Origin: Curtobacterium sp. MCLR17_032
GTDB taxonomy: Bacteria > Actinomycetota > Actinomycetes > Actinomycetales > Microbacteriaceae
Assembly (NCBI RefSeq): GCF_003234795.2
Contig: NZ_CP126268.1
Span: 2,666,001-2,730,000, forward strand
Reading direction: 5' to 3'
Length of the DNA: 64,000 nt
Each line of letters opens with the position of its first letter. Positions within the stretch are counted from its first letter, which is position 1. This document shows positions 15,856 to 24,024 of this stretch, piece after piece. Position numbers and translations under genes: made by a program. A model generated the notes under the pieces. That model was not told where the DNA came from and did no database searches. It worked only from the letters and a program-made list of their open reading frames with translations.

Positions 15856-16854
15856 GTGATCGACCTGCGCTCCGACACCGTGACCCGTCCGACCCCGGCG
15901 ATGCGCCGCGCGATGGCCGAGGCCGAGGTCGGCGACGACGTCTTCGGGGAGGACCCGGAGACCACCCTGCTCGAGCAGGAGGTCGCGGCGCTGCTGGGGC
16001 ACGAGGCCGGGCTGTTCACGCCGTCCGGCTCGATGGCGAACCAGCTCGGGCTGCGGCTGCTCGTCGGCCCGGGCGAGGAACTGCTCGCCGACGTGCAGGC
16101 CCACGTCGTCCGCGCCGAACTGGGGGCCGCCGCGGTGTTCTCCGGCATCACGACCCGGACCTGGGCCTCCGAGCGCGGTCGCCTGGTCGCGCGGTCGGTG
16201 GCCGAGATCGCCGAGCCGAACGCCGGCGCCTACTCGGTGTCCACCACGGCGATCGCGGTCGAGAACACGCACAACTTCGGCGGCGGTACGGTCCAGCCGC
16301 CGGACCAGGTGCGCGCGGTGCAGGACTTCGCCCGCGAGCACGGCATCGGCCTGCACCTGGACGGCGCCCGGCTGTGGAACGCCCACGTCGCGTCGGGCAC
16401 CCCGTTCCGGGAGCTCGCCGGCGGGTTCGACACCGTGTCCGTCTGCCTGTCGAAGGGCCTCGGTGCCCCGGTCGGGTCGGTGCTCGTCAGCACGGCGGAA
16501 CGCATCGCCGCCGCCCGGATCTGGCGGAAGCGGTACGGCGGCGGCATGCGCCAGACCGGCATCCTGGCCGCCGGTGCCCGGTACGCCCTGCGCTCGCACG
16601 TCGACCGCATGGCAGAGGACCACGCGAACGCCCGGGTGATCGCGGCGGCGCTCGACGTCGACCCGGCGACGGTCGACACGAACATCGTCTTCGCCGAGGT
16701 GTCCGACCCGGCGGCGTTCGTCGCCGCGGCGGCCGACGCCGGCGTCCGGGTGATGCAGCTCGGGCGGACGACGGTCCGACTCGTGACGCACCTCGACGTC
16801 TCGGCCGCGGACGCCGAGCACGCGGCCCGGGTGCTCGCGACGCTGCCCCGCTGA
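15856..16854 (+). CDS. Low-specificity L-threonine aldolase
   Basis: A PLP enzyme of 332 residues that cleaves L-threonine and L-allo-threonine to glycine and acetaldehyde. Family motifs in order: [13 protein letters not shown] at the N terminus, [33 protein letters not shown] (Asp for the pyridine nitrogen), [14 protein letters not shown] with Lys200 as the PLP lysine, and [12 protein letters not shown]. Length is normal. The GTG at 15856 has TACCGT six bases upstream and no Shine-Dalgarno, consistent with leaderless translation. Downstream lies a hairpin made of two inverted copies of the dispersed element. Confidence 0.93.
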   Translation: MIDLRSDTVTRPTPAMRRAMAEAEVGDDVFGEDPETTLLEQEVAALLGHEAGLFTPSGSMANQLGLRLLVGPGEELLADVQAHVVRAELGAAAVFSGITTRTWASERGRLVARSVAEIAEPNAGAYSVSTTAIAVENTHNFGGGTVQPPDQVRAVQDFAREHGIGLHLDGARLWNAHVASGTPFRELAGGFDTVSVCLSKGLGAPVGSVLVSTAERIAAARIWRKRYGGGMRQTGILAAGARYALRSHVDRMAEDHANARVIAAALDVDPATVDTNIVFAEVSDPAAFVAAAADAGVRVMQLGRTTVRLVTHLDVSAADAEHAARVLATLPR

Positions 16855-16880
16855 ACGCGAGCGCGGCTGAACGCCACTGG

Positions 16881-16933
16881 CTGACGGACCGGAGGCACCG
16901 CGCACGACGCGAGCCGCGCCTCCCGGCCGTCAG
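16881..16933. terminator. Hairpin of two inverted GGAGGC-type elements after threonine aldolase
   Basis: CTGACGGACCGGAGGC (16881-16896) pairs with GCCTCCCGGCCGTCAG (16918-16933) with one bulge. It sits between threonine aldolase and the downstream ABC operon and is likely a terminator; its arms are copies of the dispersed element seen elsewhere in the window. Confidence 0.6.
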
Positions 16934-16973
16934 ACGGCGTCGGTAGGGTCGGCACGCGAGGAAGGGGTCCACC

Positions 16974-17915
16974 GTGGCCGGAGCAGGCATCAGCGTCCGC
17001 GACTTCGTCATGCGCTTCGGGGACCGGAACGTCGTCGACGGCCTGACGTTCGACATCGCGCCCGGCGAGACCTTCGGCCTGCTCGGCAGCAACGGCTCCG
17101 GCAAGACCACGACGATCCGCGCGCTGCTCGGCATCACCGCGCCGACCGCCGGCACCCTGACGATCGACGGCGAACCGTACCGACCCGCCACCGGTGGGAT
17201 CGGCTACCTGCCGGAGGAGCGCGGGCTCTACCGGAAGGAGACCGTCATCGACGTCATGACGTACTTCGCGGCCCTGCGCGGGACGCCCCGGGGCCCGGCG
17301 ACACGGTGGTCGACGGAGTACCTGGAGCGCGTCGGCCTGGCGGACAAGGCGAAGGTCCGGATCGACAAGCTCTCGGGCGGACAGCAGCAGAAGGTGCAGC
17401 TCGGCATCACGATCATGGACCGGCCGCGCCTGCTGATCCTCGACGAACCGACGAAGGGCCTCGACCCGGTGAACCGGCGGCTGCTCCTCGACCTGGTCGA
17501 CGAGCGGAAGGCGGACGGCGCGACCGTCATCCTCGTCACCCACCACATGGACGAGGTCGAACGGCTCTGCGACCGGATCCTGCTCCTCAAGGACGGGGTG
17601 GCCGCCGCGTACGGCACGATCCCGGAGGTGCAGGACGCGTTCGGCGGCGCGGTCGCGAAGGTCGCCCTGAGCGGGCCGGTCCCCCGGTCCGAGCGGTACC
17701 GGCTCGCCCGGCACGAGGGGCACGTCGCCTACCTGGTCCCCACCGCGGCGGCGACACCGGACGGGTCGGACATCCTCGCCGAACTCGTGTCCGCCGGCGT
17801 CCACGTCACCGGGTTCGAGATGCGCCGGATCCCCCTCGACGAGATCTTCGTGCAGCTGTACGGGCACGACGCCGACGCGGACGCCGCCCGCACCGTGGTC
17901 GGAGCCGGACGATGA
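16974..17915 (+). CDS. ABC transporter ATP-binding protein, NatA type
   Basis: A 313-residue ATPase with Walker A GSNGSGKTT (residues 38-46), signature LSGGQQQKVQ, Walker B with [15 protein letters not shown] and switch His in THHMDEVE. The motif YLPEERGLYRKETV between Walker A and the signature, and the C-terminal ATPase-associated domain ending in DEIFVQLYG, are typical of NatA-like exporters. The GTG at 16974 follows GAGGAAGGGG, and TAGGGT about 30 bases upstream is a plausible -10. The next gene overlaps by four bases (ATGA) and encodes the partner permease; sodium or a drug are possible substrates. Confidence 0.88.
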   Translation: MAGAGISVRDFVMRFGDRNVVDGLTFDIAPGETFGLLGSNGSGKTTTIRALLGITAPTAGTLTIDGEPYRPATGGIGYLPEERGLYRKETVIDVMTYFAALRGTPRGPATRWSTEYLERVGLADKAKVRIDKLSGGQQQKVQLGITIMDRPRLLILDEPTKGLDPVNRRLLLDLVDERKADGATVILVTHHMDEVERLCDRILLLKDGVAAAYGTIPEVQDAFGGAVAKVALSGPVPRSERYRLARHEGHVAYLVPTAAATPDGSDILAELVSAGVHVTGFEMRRIPLDEIFVQLYGHDADADAARTVVGAGR

Positions 17916-19144
17916 GCCGACTGGGAACCGTCGTCCGGTTCGAGTTCGTCCGCGCCGTCAAGAAGCCCGCGTTCTGGATCGGGACCCTGGCCCTGCCGCT
18001 GGTCGTCATCGTCGTGTCGCTGCTCGTCGGGGTCGGCCAGGCCGCCGGCACCGACTCCGCGATCTCGAGCGGGTCGGCCGCGCGGACGCCGTTCCACTAC
18101 GTCGACCGCTCCGGGCTGGTGTCCCAGAAGGTGGCAGCGAAGTGGGGCGGGTCCCCCTCGACCGACCCCGCAGCGGACCGTGCGGCGGTCCGTGCCGGTC
18201 ACCTCGACGCCTTCATCGCGTTCCCCGCGACGCCGTCCACGACCCCCGTCACGGTGCTCGGTGCGGACCGCGGGCTGTTCGCCAACATCGGGTACTCGGC
18301 CCTGGCGGAACGCGTGCTGGAGCAGAGCGTCGCGGCGCAGGTGGACGACGCCGAGGCGGTGCACATCCTGCGATCCCCACCGCAGGCGACGGTCACCACC
18401 TACGCCGACGGCCGGGTCGCGCCGGGCTGGCTGTCGATCGTGCCGCCGCTGCTCTACGTCGCCGCGTTCTTCGGGCTCGTGATCCTGCTCGCCGCCCGGA
18501 TGGTCACCGTCGTGGTCGAGGAGAAGGAGAACCGCATCTCCGAGATGATCCTGACCACCGTCACGGCGGGCACCCTGATCCGCGGTAAGGTCATCGCGAT
18601 GCTGCTGGTCGGGCTCGTCCAGGTCGGTGTGTTCCTGGTGCCCGGTCTGCTCTCGCTCGCCGTGGTGCTGCCGCTGGTCGCCGGACGGGTGGGCTCGTTC
18701 GCACTCGACCCGTGGCGGATGGTGGCCGGAGCACTGCTGCTGGTCGGCGGGGTGCTGCTGGCCTCGGCGTTGTTCGTGGCGGTCGGTGCCTCGGTGCCGA
18801 CGATCAAGGACGCCTCGACGCTGCAGTCGGCGGCGCTGTTCGCGGTGATCATCCCGCTCTACGCCGCCTTCTTCGTCATGACGACGCCGTCCTCGCCGAT
18901 CGCCGCGTTCTTCACGTACTTCCCGACGTTCACGCCGGTGACCGCGATGGTGCGGAACGCGGTGGGGTCGCTGTCGGTGGTCGAGACGATCGCGTGCATC
19001 GTCGAGGTGTTCGTGGTCGCGGGCGTGCTGCTCTGGTTCGCGGAGTACCTGTTCCGGCACTCGGTCGCCCAGTACGGGTCGAAGGTGAGCCTGAAGCAGA
19101 TCGCCGGGTGGCGGCGGTCGAAGGCGCTGCCGCGCTCGCGCTGA
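17912..19144 (+). CDS. ABC permease, NatB type
   Basis: A 410-residue membrane subunit with one N-terminal membrane segment (about 20-42), a long extracytoplasmic domain (about 45-165) and five or six segments in the C-terminal half, the plan of NatB/ABC-2 proteins. VVVEEKENRISEMILTTVTA is the conserved cytoplasmic coupling loop. The ATG at 17912 overlaps the ATPase stop (ATGA), so the two are coupled. The C terminus is basic. Exported substrate unknown; NatAB in Bacillus exports sodium. Confidence 0.87.
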   Translation: MSRLGTVVRFEFVRAVKKPAFWIGTLALPLVVIVVSLLVGVGQAAGTDSAISSGSAARTPFHYVDRSGLVSQKVAAKWGGSPSTDPAADRAAVRAGHLDAFIAFPATPSTTPVTVLGADRGLFANIGYSALAERVLEQSVAAQVDDAEAVHILRSPPQATVTTYADGRVAPGWLSIVPPLLYVAAFFGLVILLAARMVTVVVEEKENRISEMILTTVTAGTLIRGKVIAMLLVGLVQVGVFLVPGLLSLAVVLPLVAGRVGSFALDPWRMVAGALLLVGGVLLASALFVAVGASVPTIKDASTLQSAALFAVIIPLYAAFFVMTTPSSPIAAFFTYFPTFTPVTAMVRNAVGSLSVVETIACIVEVFVVAGVLLWFAEYLFRHSVAQYGSKVSLKQIAGWRRSKALPRSR

Positions 19145-19181
19145 CGCACGGTCGCGGCTGCCGGGCTGGCGCGCCGCCGTG

Positions 19182-19847
19182 TCAGCCGACGGTGACCGGC
19201 GCCGCCGCGGGCTTCCGCCCCTGGACCATCCAGACGAAGAACCCGGCCAGGGTGAAGGCGCCGTAGACGACGTACATCAGCCCGGAGGCGTAGTAGCCGG
19301 CCGAGAACAGCAGCGGCACACCGACCAGGTCGACCGCGACCCAGATCAGCCAGAACTCGACCCACCCCTTCGCCATGCCGTAGGTGGCCAGGAGCGACCC
19401 GACGAAGATCCAGGCGTCGCTCCACACCGGCTCGTACGAGCCGAGCGCACGGAACACCGGCGTCAGGACCGCGGTGCCGCCGACCAGGGCGACGACGAGC
19501 AGCGCACGTGCCCGCCAGGAGGCCCACTTCGGCTCGAGCACGGTGGTCGCCTCGTCCGCGCGGTGCGTCCAGCGGTACCAGCCGTAGACGCTGACCAGGA
19601 TGAACATGACCTGTCGTCCGGCCTGTCCGAGCAGGTTGACGGGGTTCGGGGTGTCGAAGAGCGCCCCCATGAAGACCGTGAAGAGGAGCGCGTTGCCCGC
19701 GATGCCGACCGGCCACGCCCACACCTTGCGGCGCATCCCGCCCAGGGCGCTGAGCAGCCCGAAGACGTTGCCGATCACCTCGCGCCAGAGCACCGTCTGG
19801 TCGCCGATGACGAGCTGCGCGTCGAACAACCACCGCACGATGCCCAT
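19182..19847 (-). CDS. pnuC: Nicotinamide riboside transporter PnuC
   Basis: A 221-residue membrane protein with seven predicted segments and the PnuC signatures: VIGNVFGLLSALGGMRRKVWAWPVGI at the first repeat (aromatic and Asn residues that line the substrate path), the SVYGWYRW motif in the middle, and WLIWVAVDLVGVPLLF near the end. It moves nicotinamide riboside into the cell by facilitated diffusion for NAD salvage. The ATG at 19847 is fixed by AGGAGGTCAC just upstream; the longer frame lacks a ribosome binding site. No NAD kinase/NadR-like partner gene is adjacent. It is divergent from the alternate-signal-peptide operon. Confidence 0.9.
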   Translation of the reverse strand: MGIVRWLFDAQLVIGDQTVLWREVIGNVFGLLSALGGMRRKVWAWPVGIAGNALLFTVFMGALFDTPNPVNLLGQAGRQVMFILVSVYGWYRWTHRADEATTVLEPKWASWRARALLVVALVGGTAVLTPVFRALGSYEPVWSDAWIFVGSLLATYGMAKGWVEFWLIWVAVDLVGVPLLFSAGYYASGLMYVVYGAFTLAGFFVWMVQGRKPAAAPVTVG

Positions 19848-20208
19848 GTGACCTCCTCGATCCGGTCGATGCAACTGCACAGACCTCGCGGGCATTCCGC
19901 CCGCTGTGCCACACCGACCCGTTCCGACGGCTGTCCGGAGAACGAGAGACGACCCCCGTTCTGGGGGTGCTCCGAGGCCGATCCGTGCTTGTCCTCATTT
20001 TGGGGGACGCGTACGCTCTGACCATCAAGCGAGTCCGGCCCGCCCGAGCAACTTCCCCCGCCTCGGAGCCCGGCGACCGCCCCTCTCCCGCACACCTCGG
20101 TTGCGGTCCCGCTCACCCCGGGACCGACCACGTCGCCGTGCGCGAGCACACCCGAACGCCGACGACGGCCTCACCGCGCCCGTCAGGGGCGCAGAACGGA
20201 ACCACCCC
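19848..20208 (+). promoter_or_regulatory. Promoter region of cassette A with paired TTNNGGGGG elements
   Basis: This 361-bp gene-free stretch holds the start signals of the first alternate-signal-peptide operon. TTGTCC (19989-19994) and TACGCT (20012-20017) are spaced by 17 bases and fit a -35/-10 pair. A GGGGG run lies inside the spacer (ATTTTGGGGGAC, 19997-20008) and another upstream of the -35 (CGTTCTGGGGGTG, 19958-19970), 39 bp apart; the upstream one forms a small CCCCC-GGGGG hairpin. The same pair precedes cassette B. The leader from the predicted start to the first ATG is about 185 bases and has no recognisable riboswitch. Confidence 0.6.
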
Positions 20209-20763
20209 ATGCACAAGATCGTCACCGGAGCCATCGCCGGCGCAGCAGGCGTCGCCCTCCTCCTCGGCGGGGCCGGGTCCTTCGCGCTCTGGAACGCGAG
20301 CGCCAGCAGCGCGGCCTCGGCCGTCAGCGCCGGCACGCTGAGCCTCACCGCGAACAACGACGGTGTCTGGACCGACATCACGAACGGCCGCTCCGCCACG
20401 ATCAACCCGGCGTCCGTCCTGATGGTCCCCGGCAACACGTACCAGTTCACGCAGACCCTCACCGTCGGTGCGACGGGTCAGGACCTCAAGGCGAACCTGA
20501 CCTACGCGCAGCAGAGCATCACCGGCGACCAGGCACTCATCGCCGCGACGACGAAGACCCTCGCGGTGACGTCTACCAGCGCCTCGGTCGTCCCGGCCAG
20601 CGGCACCGCCAACACGTTCGTCGTGTCCCCGTCGACCGCGACCTCGACCGTCAAGGTCGTCTTCACCATCGCCCTGCCGTCCTCGGCGACCACCGGGCAG
20701 GGCGGCACCGTCAACGTCGGCGCACTCGCCTTCACCCTGACGCAGACCGCCATCGGGTCCTGA
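20209..20763 (+). CDS. Alternate-signal-peptide exported protein, cassette A subunit 1
   Basis: A 184-residue secreted protein of the SipW-dependent type III group (RER_14450-like), distantly like TasA/CalY fibre proteins. The signal region MHKIVTGAIA...GSFALWNASAS carries the diagnostic ALW motif (residues 26-28) with cleavage expected just after the following small residues. The mature part is Thr/Ser/Ala rich beta-sandwich sequence (VPGNTYQFTQTLTVGATGQDL, TLTYAQQSITGD) with no cysteine. The first 78 residues match subunit 1 of cassette B at 67 positions by hand count. The start is the ATG at 20209. It is first in the operon and probably the major surface or matrix subunit, an inference from TasA operons. 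Confidence 0.85.
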   Translation: MHKIVTGAIAGAAGVALLLGGAGSFALWNASASSAASAVSAGTLSLTANNDGVWTDITNGRSATINPASVLMVPGNTYQFTQTLTVGATGQDLKANLTYAQQSITGDQALIAATTKTLAVTSTSASVVPASGTANTFVVSPSTATSTVKVVFTIALPSSATTGQGGTVNVGALAFTLTQTAIGS

Positions 20764-20780
20764 CCCCCGGGTGACCGACC

Positions 20781-20815
20781 GCGTGCGACGGGCTGACGAC
20801 CCGCCCGTCGCACGC
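20781..20815 (+). promoter_or_regulatory. Stem-loop between subunits 1 and 2 of cassette A
   Basis: GCGTGCGACGGG (20781-20792) pairs exactly with CCCGTCGCACGC (20804-20815) in the 149-bp spacer after subunit 1. It is followed by further CGCACGCGCC-type repeats rather than a U-tract, so it may be a partial terminator or a 3'-end stabiliser giving more subunit 1 than downstream protein. Cassette B has only 29 bp here and no such hairpin. Confidence 0.6.
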
Positions 20816-20912
20816 GCCGCCCGCACGCCGCACCCGCGCCATCGCGCGCACCCGTCGCACGCGCCGCCCCACACGCACCCGCACGACCGCACCGCCCGAG
20901 GAGGACACGAGC

Positions 20913-21515
20913 ATGAGCGCCAGCACGACGGCCTCGGGACGCCACCGCGCGCCCCGACGGAACCGCTGGCTGGGGCCCACCGTGCTCGCCCTCGTCGTGG
21001 CGGTCGTCGTCGCCGTCGTCACCGCACTGCTCGGCACCAGCAGCACCTACGCCCTCTGGAACCAGGCCGCGAGCACCTCGTCCTCGACCGTCCGCTCGGG
21101 CACCGCCACCCTCACGGTCAGCCAGCTGACGATGAGCGGCGCTCCCCTGGCACCCGGAGCGGCGAGCACCGGCACCTTCACCGTCACGAACACCGGCACC
21201 GTGCCGCTGAGCACCCGGGTCGTCACGACGTCCGCGCGGGTCACCGGCACCAGCACCGCGAGCACCACCGTGCTCGGCGAGGTCACCCTGCGCTACTCGG
21301 TCGTCACGTCGACCAGCGCGTGCCGTGCGGGCACCGCCGGCACCTCCGGCCGGGTCGCCGCGTTCGACTCGGGCACCGACAGCGGCAGTGTCCCGGCCGG
21401 CGGTCGGCGGATCGGCTGCGTCGAGATGGACCTCGACACCGACGCACCGCAGAGCGTGGCCGGAGCCGGGGTGGCCGTGACCCTCACGGTGACCGGGACG
21501 CAGGTGGCCTCGTGA
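20913..21515 (+). CDS. Alternate-signal-peptide exported protein, cassette A subunit 2
   Basis: A 200-residue secreted protein. A basic N terminus (GRHRAPRRNRW) leads into a hydrophobic helix (about 21-43) and the STYALWNQAAS motif (ALW at residues 47-49), the mark of a SipW-type signal peptide. The mature domain looks like a TasA/CalY-type beta sandwich: SGTATLTVSQL, a TFTVTNTGTVPLS strand pair, and a C-terminal MDLDTDAPQSV...VTLTVTGTQVA. Two cysteines (SACRAG and GCVEM) are kept in the cassette B homologue, which suggests one disulfide. GAGGAGGACACGAGC precedes the ATG at 20913. Its stop overlaps the GTG of subunit 3. Confidence 0.82.
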   Translation: MSASTTASGRHRAPRRNRWLGPTVLALVVAVVVAVVTALLGTSSTYALWNQAASTSSSTVRSGTATLTVSQLTMSGAPLAPGAASTGTFTVTNTGTVPLSTRVVTTSARVTGTSTASTTVLGEVTLRYSVVTSTSACRAGTAGTSGRVAAFDSGTDSGSVPAGGRRIGCVEMDLDTDAPQSVAGAGVAVTLTVTGTQVAS

Positions 21516-22396
21516 CCACGCGCCTCCGACTCCTCGTCACCGTCCTGCTCGTCGCGGCCTTCGTCGGCGGCGGGTCCTCCGCCGCCTGGGCACTCTGGAC
21601 CGCCTCGGCGTCGACCACCACCAGCGTCGCGGTCGGTCGCATCGCGGTCACGGTCGGCGGCACCGACGCGCTGACCACCGCGTTCTCGTCGACGACCACC
21701 ACCACGACGACGCCCGTCACCGTCACGAACACCGGCACGATCGCCGGCACGGTGAGCACCACCGCGTCCGTCCTCGCCGGCGGCTCGACCGCCCTCGCCC
21801 GCGCCGTCGACGTCCGCGCCTGGCAGGTCGCGTCGACCGGCGCCTGCACGGCGAGCACCGCGGTCGCGTCCGGCGCGGTCGTCGGGACCTGGGCCTCCCT
21901 GCCGAGCCTGACGTCGAAGACCAGCGCCGGCGGCAGCACCGTCTGGTGCATCCGGTCGACCGCCAGCACGGCGGCCCCCGCCGCGGCACGCGCCGACGTC
22001 GCCCTCGACGTGACCCTGACGAACGCCAGCTGGACGGCGAACGCCGTCCGCGGGACGTTCTCCCTGACCACCGCGGCAGCGGCACCGGCCCTGGTCTGCA
22101 CGGACCACGGCGGCAACTACGTCGACGTGGCCTGGGACGCCGCCGGTCGCTCGATGGACACCTGGTACGGCGCGTTCGTCCACGGGGTCCAGATCGGCGA
22201 CCGCCAGCAGTCCTACTTCGGTCGAGTCACCATCGCCCCGAGCCAGATCCCGTCCTCCGTCGCGACCAGCGGCACGGTCACGGTCGACGTCTTCGTCCTC
22301 GACTCGGCCGGGAACCCGACGACGACCGACGCGGGGACCGGCACCATCACGCTGTTCACGCAGAACAACGGTCCGGCCGTGCGGTGCGGATCGTGA
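21512..22396 (+). CDS. Alternate-signal-peptide exported protein, cassette A subunit 3
   Basis: A 294-residue secreted protein with the signal-peptide motif SAAWALWTASAS (ALW at 27-29) after a hydrophobic stretch at 6-25. Mature part in two regions: residues 35-190, a Thr-rich beta domain, and residues 195-294, a second domain that begins CTDHGGNYVDVAWD and ends ITLFTQNNGPAVRCG. Four cysteines are conserved in the cassette B homologue (GAC, VWC, VCT, RCG), suggesting two disulfides. The GTG at 21512 overlaps the previous stop (GTGA) and its own stop overlaps the signal peptidase GTG, so the operon is tightly coupled. The two-domain layout would suit a cap or cell-surface anchor, but that is speculation. 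Confidence 0.8.
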   Translation: MTTRLRLLVTVLLVAAFVGGGSSAAWALWTASASTTTSVAVGRIAVTVGGTDALTTAFSSTTTTTTTPVTVTNTGTIAGTVSTTASVLAGGSTALARAVDVRAWQVASTGACTASTAVASGAVVGTWASLPSLTSKTSAGGSTVWCIRSTASTAAPAAARADVALDVTLTNASWTANAVRGTFSLTTAAAAPALVCTDHGGNYVDVAWDAAGRSMDTWYGAFVHGVQIGDRQQSYFGRVTIAPSQIPSSVATSGTVTVDVFVLDSAGNPTTTDAGTGTITLFTQNNGPAVRCGS

Positions 22397-23130
22397 GCGC
22401 CCACCTCGCGGGGCGTCGGACCGGAGGCCCGGACCAGCGCCGCCACCCGGCCCGCCCCTCGCAGGGACGTGCGCCGCGCACCGGCTCGCGGAGCCGCCGA
22501 GCCGGGACACAGCCAGCCGACCGCAGCGCGCTGGTCTCGGTGCTCCGCGCCGTCGGCTTCGGGCTGAGCACCGGTCTGGTGCTGCTCGTCGCCGCGCTCG
22601 CCGTCGTCCTGATCGTCATCCCGAAGGCCACCGGGTCGATGCCGCTGACGGTGCTCACCCAGTCGATGGAGCCGACCCTGCCGCCGGGCACCCTCGTCGT
22701 CGTCCGGCCGGTCGCCACGGACCGGATCGAGGTCGGTGACGTCGTCACGTACCAGATCACCTCCGGCCAGGCAGCCGTGGTCACGCACCGGGTCGTCGCC
22801 GTGAGCTCGTCGTCGGACGGTGGCCGGACGTTCACCACCAAGGGCGACAACAACGCCGTGGCCGACAGCCGACCGGTCCTGCCCGCACAGATCCGCGGGA
22901 CCGTCTGGTACAGCCTGCCGGAGATCGGGACGGTCAACCAGTTCGTGAACGGGTCCCGGTCGTGGCTGATCCCGACCGCGGCAGCGCTCCTGCTCGGCTA
23001 CGCGGCGGTGATGATCACCCTGGGCGTCGCGTCGACGGTCCGTCGCCGCCGGACCGCTCGACGTGCGCCGGCCGAGGCGGGCCGCACGACCGGTCGACAT
23101 CGGCAGCGGACGACCACCGACGCGCCCTGA
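22393..23130 (+). CDS. sipW: Signal peptidase I, SipW/ER type (S26B), cassette A
   Basis: A 245-residue membrane protease that should cut the three preceding substrates. Catalytic Ser91 lies in TQSMEPTLPPGTLVVV and His132 in VVTHRVV, with Asp152 in KGDNN; the Ser-His-Asp set and the 41- and 20-residue spacings match SipW and eukaryotic/archaeal signal peptidases rather than the Ser-Lys bacterial form. Membrane segments at about 53-76 and 193-215 bracket the catalytic domain. A 45-residue Arg/Gly/Pro-rich cytoplasmic extension precedes the first segment. The start is a GTG overlapping the upstream stop. Last gene of cassette A. Confidence 0.9.
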   Translation: MSAHLAGRRTGGPDQRRHPARPSQGRAPRTGSRSRRAGTQPADRSALVSVLRAVGFGLSTGLVLLVAALAVVLIVIPKATGSMPLTVLTQSMEPTLPPGTLVVVRPVATDRIEVGDVVTYQITSGQAAVVTHRVVAVSSSSDGGRTFTTKGDNNAVADSRPVLPAQIRGTVWYSLPEIGTVNQFVNGSRSWLIPTAAALLLGYAAVMITLGVASTVRRRRTARRAPAEAGRTTGRHRQRTTTDAP

Positions 23131-23434
23131 CCTGAGGTCACGGGGCTGACGTCACCGAGCCCACGTCGCCGAGCCGGCTCCCCCAGGGGCCCCCTCGTTC
23201 TGGGGGAGATGCAACCGGATGTCGGCGTGTCCGCACTTCGGGGGACCCGGGTACGTTCGACGACAGGACGACCTAGCCCGAGCATCCCTCACTCCTGGGC
23301 ACACGGGTCGTCCTCCGGCACCGGTCAGCCGCGCCCTCCCGTACCCGGGGAGGTCGGTGACGACCGTCCCGTCGGGCCCTCCCGAACGCCCCAGACGCCG
23401 ACAGCGCTGCCCAGCGCAGGAACGGACAAGAACC
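23131..23434 (+). promoter_or_regulatory. Promoter region of cassette B with the same paired TTNNGGGGG elements
   Basis: This 304-bp spacer contains CGTTCTGGGGGAG (23197-23209) and ACTTCGGGGGAC (23235-23246), 38 bp apart, matching the pair before cassette A. TACGTT (23252-23257) is the likely -10; GTGTCC (23227-23232) occupies the place of the -35 TTGTCC of cassette A but with a 19-base spacer. A palindrome TGACCTGAGGTCA (23128-23140) and GC-rich runs (CCCCCAGGGGCCCCC) occur at its left end, possibly part of the termination of cassette A. Confidence 0.6.
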
Positions 23435-23995
23435 ATGCACAAGATCGTGACCGGCACCATCGCGAGTGCCGCGGGTGTCGCCCTGCTCCTCGGTGGTGCA
23501 GGCTCCTTCGCCCTCTGGAACGCAAGCGCCAGCAGCGCCGCCGCGGCCGTGAGCTCCGGCACCCTGACCCTGACGGCGAACCGCGACGGCGCCTGGACCG
23601 ACCTCACCAACGGCCGCTCGAACCCGATCGACCCCGCATCGGTGCTCATGGTGCCGGGCAACACGTACCGGTTCACGCAGACCCTCGTGGTCGGGGCGAC
23701 CGGCGACGACCTCAGCGCGACGCTCACCTACGCGCCGCAGAGCATCACCGGCGACGCCGACCTGCTCGCGGCGACCCAGAAGACCCTCGACGTCTCGTCG
23801 TCCACCGCCGCCCTGACGAAGACCGCCGATCCGACGGTCTTCACCGTCACGCCCTCGGCCGCGACGTCGACCGTCCTCGTGACGTTCACGATCACCCTGC
23901 CGCAGTCCGCGACGACCGGGCAGGGCGGCACGGTCGACGTCGGTGCCCTCGCGTTCACGCTGACGCAGACCCCCATCGGCTCGACGGGTTCCTGA
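23435..23995 (+). CDS. Alternate-signal-peptide exported protein, cassette B subunit 1
   Basis: A 186-residue paralogue of the first protein of cassette A, with the same signal MHKIVTGTIA...GSFALWNASAS and nearly the same N-terminal half (67 of 78 residues identical by hand count). The C-terminal half diverges more (SSTAALTKTADPTVFTVTPS), mainly in presumed loops, while TTGQGGTV(N/D)VGALAFTLTQT is almost unchanged. There are no cysteines. The start is the ATG at 23435. It is followed after only 29 bp by subunit 2, so unlike cassette A there is no hairpin to raise its level. Confidence 0.85.
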   Translation: MHKIVTGTIASAAGVALLLGGAGSFALWNASASSAAAAVSSGTLTLTANRDGAWTDLTNGRSNPIDPASVLMVPGNTYRFTQTLVVGATGDDLSATLTYAPQSITGDADLLAATQKTLDVSSSTAALTKTADPTVFTVTPSAATSTVLVTFTITLPQSATTGQGGTVDVGALAFTLTQTPIGSTGS

Positions 23996-24024
23996 GCCGG
24001 ACCACGGCCTCCAGGGGGACGCAC

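Noticed and set aside
19848..20208. Riboswitch in the long leader of cassette A
   Set aside because: No known riboswitch core could be recognised, and the matching leader of cassette B does not share structure beyond the promoter elements.
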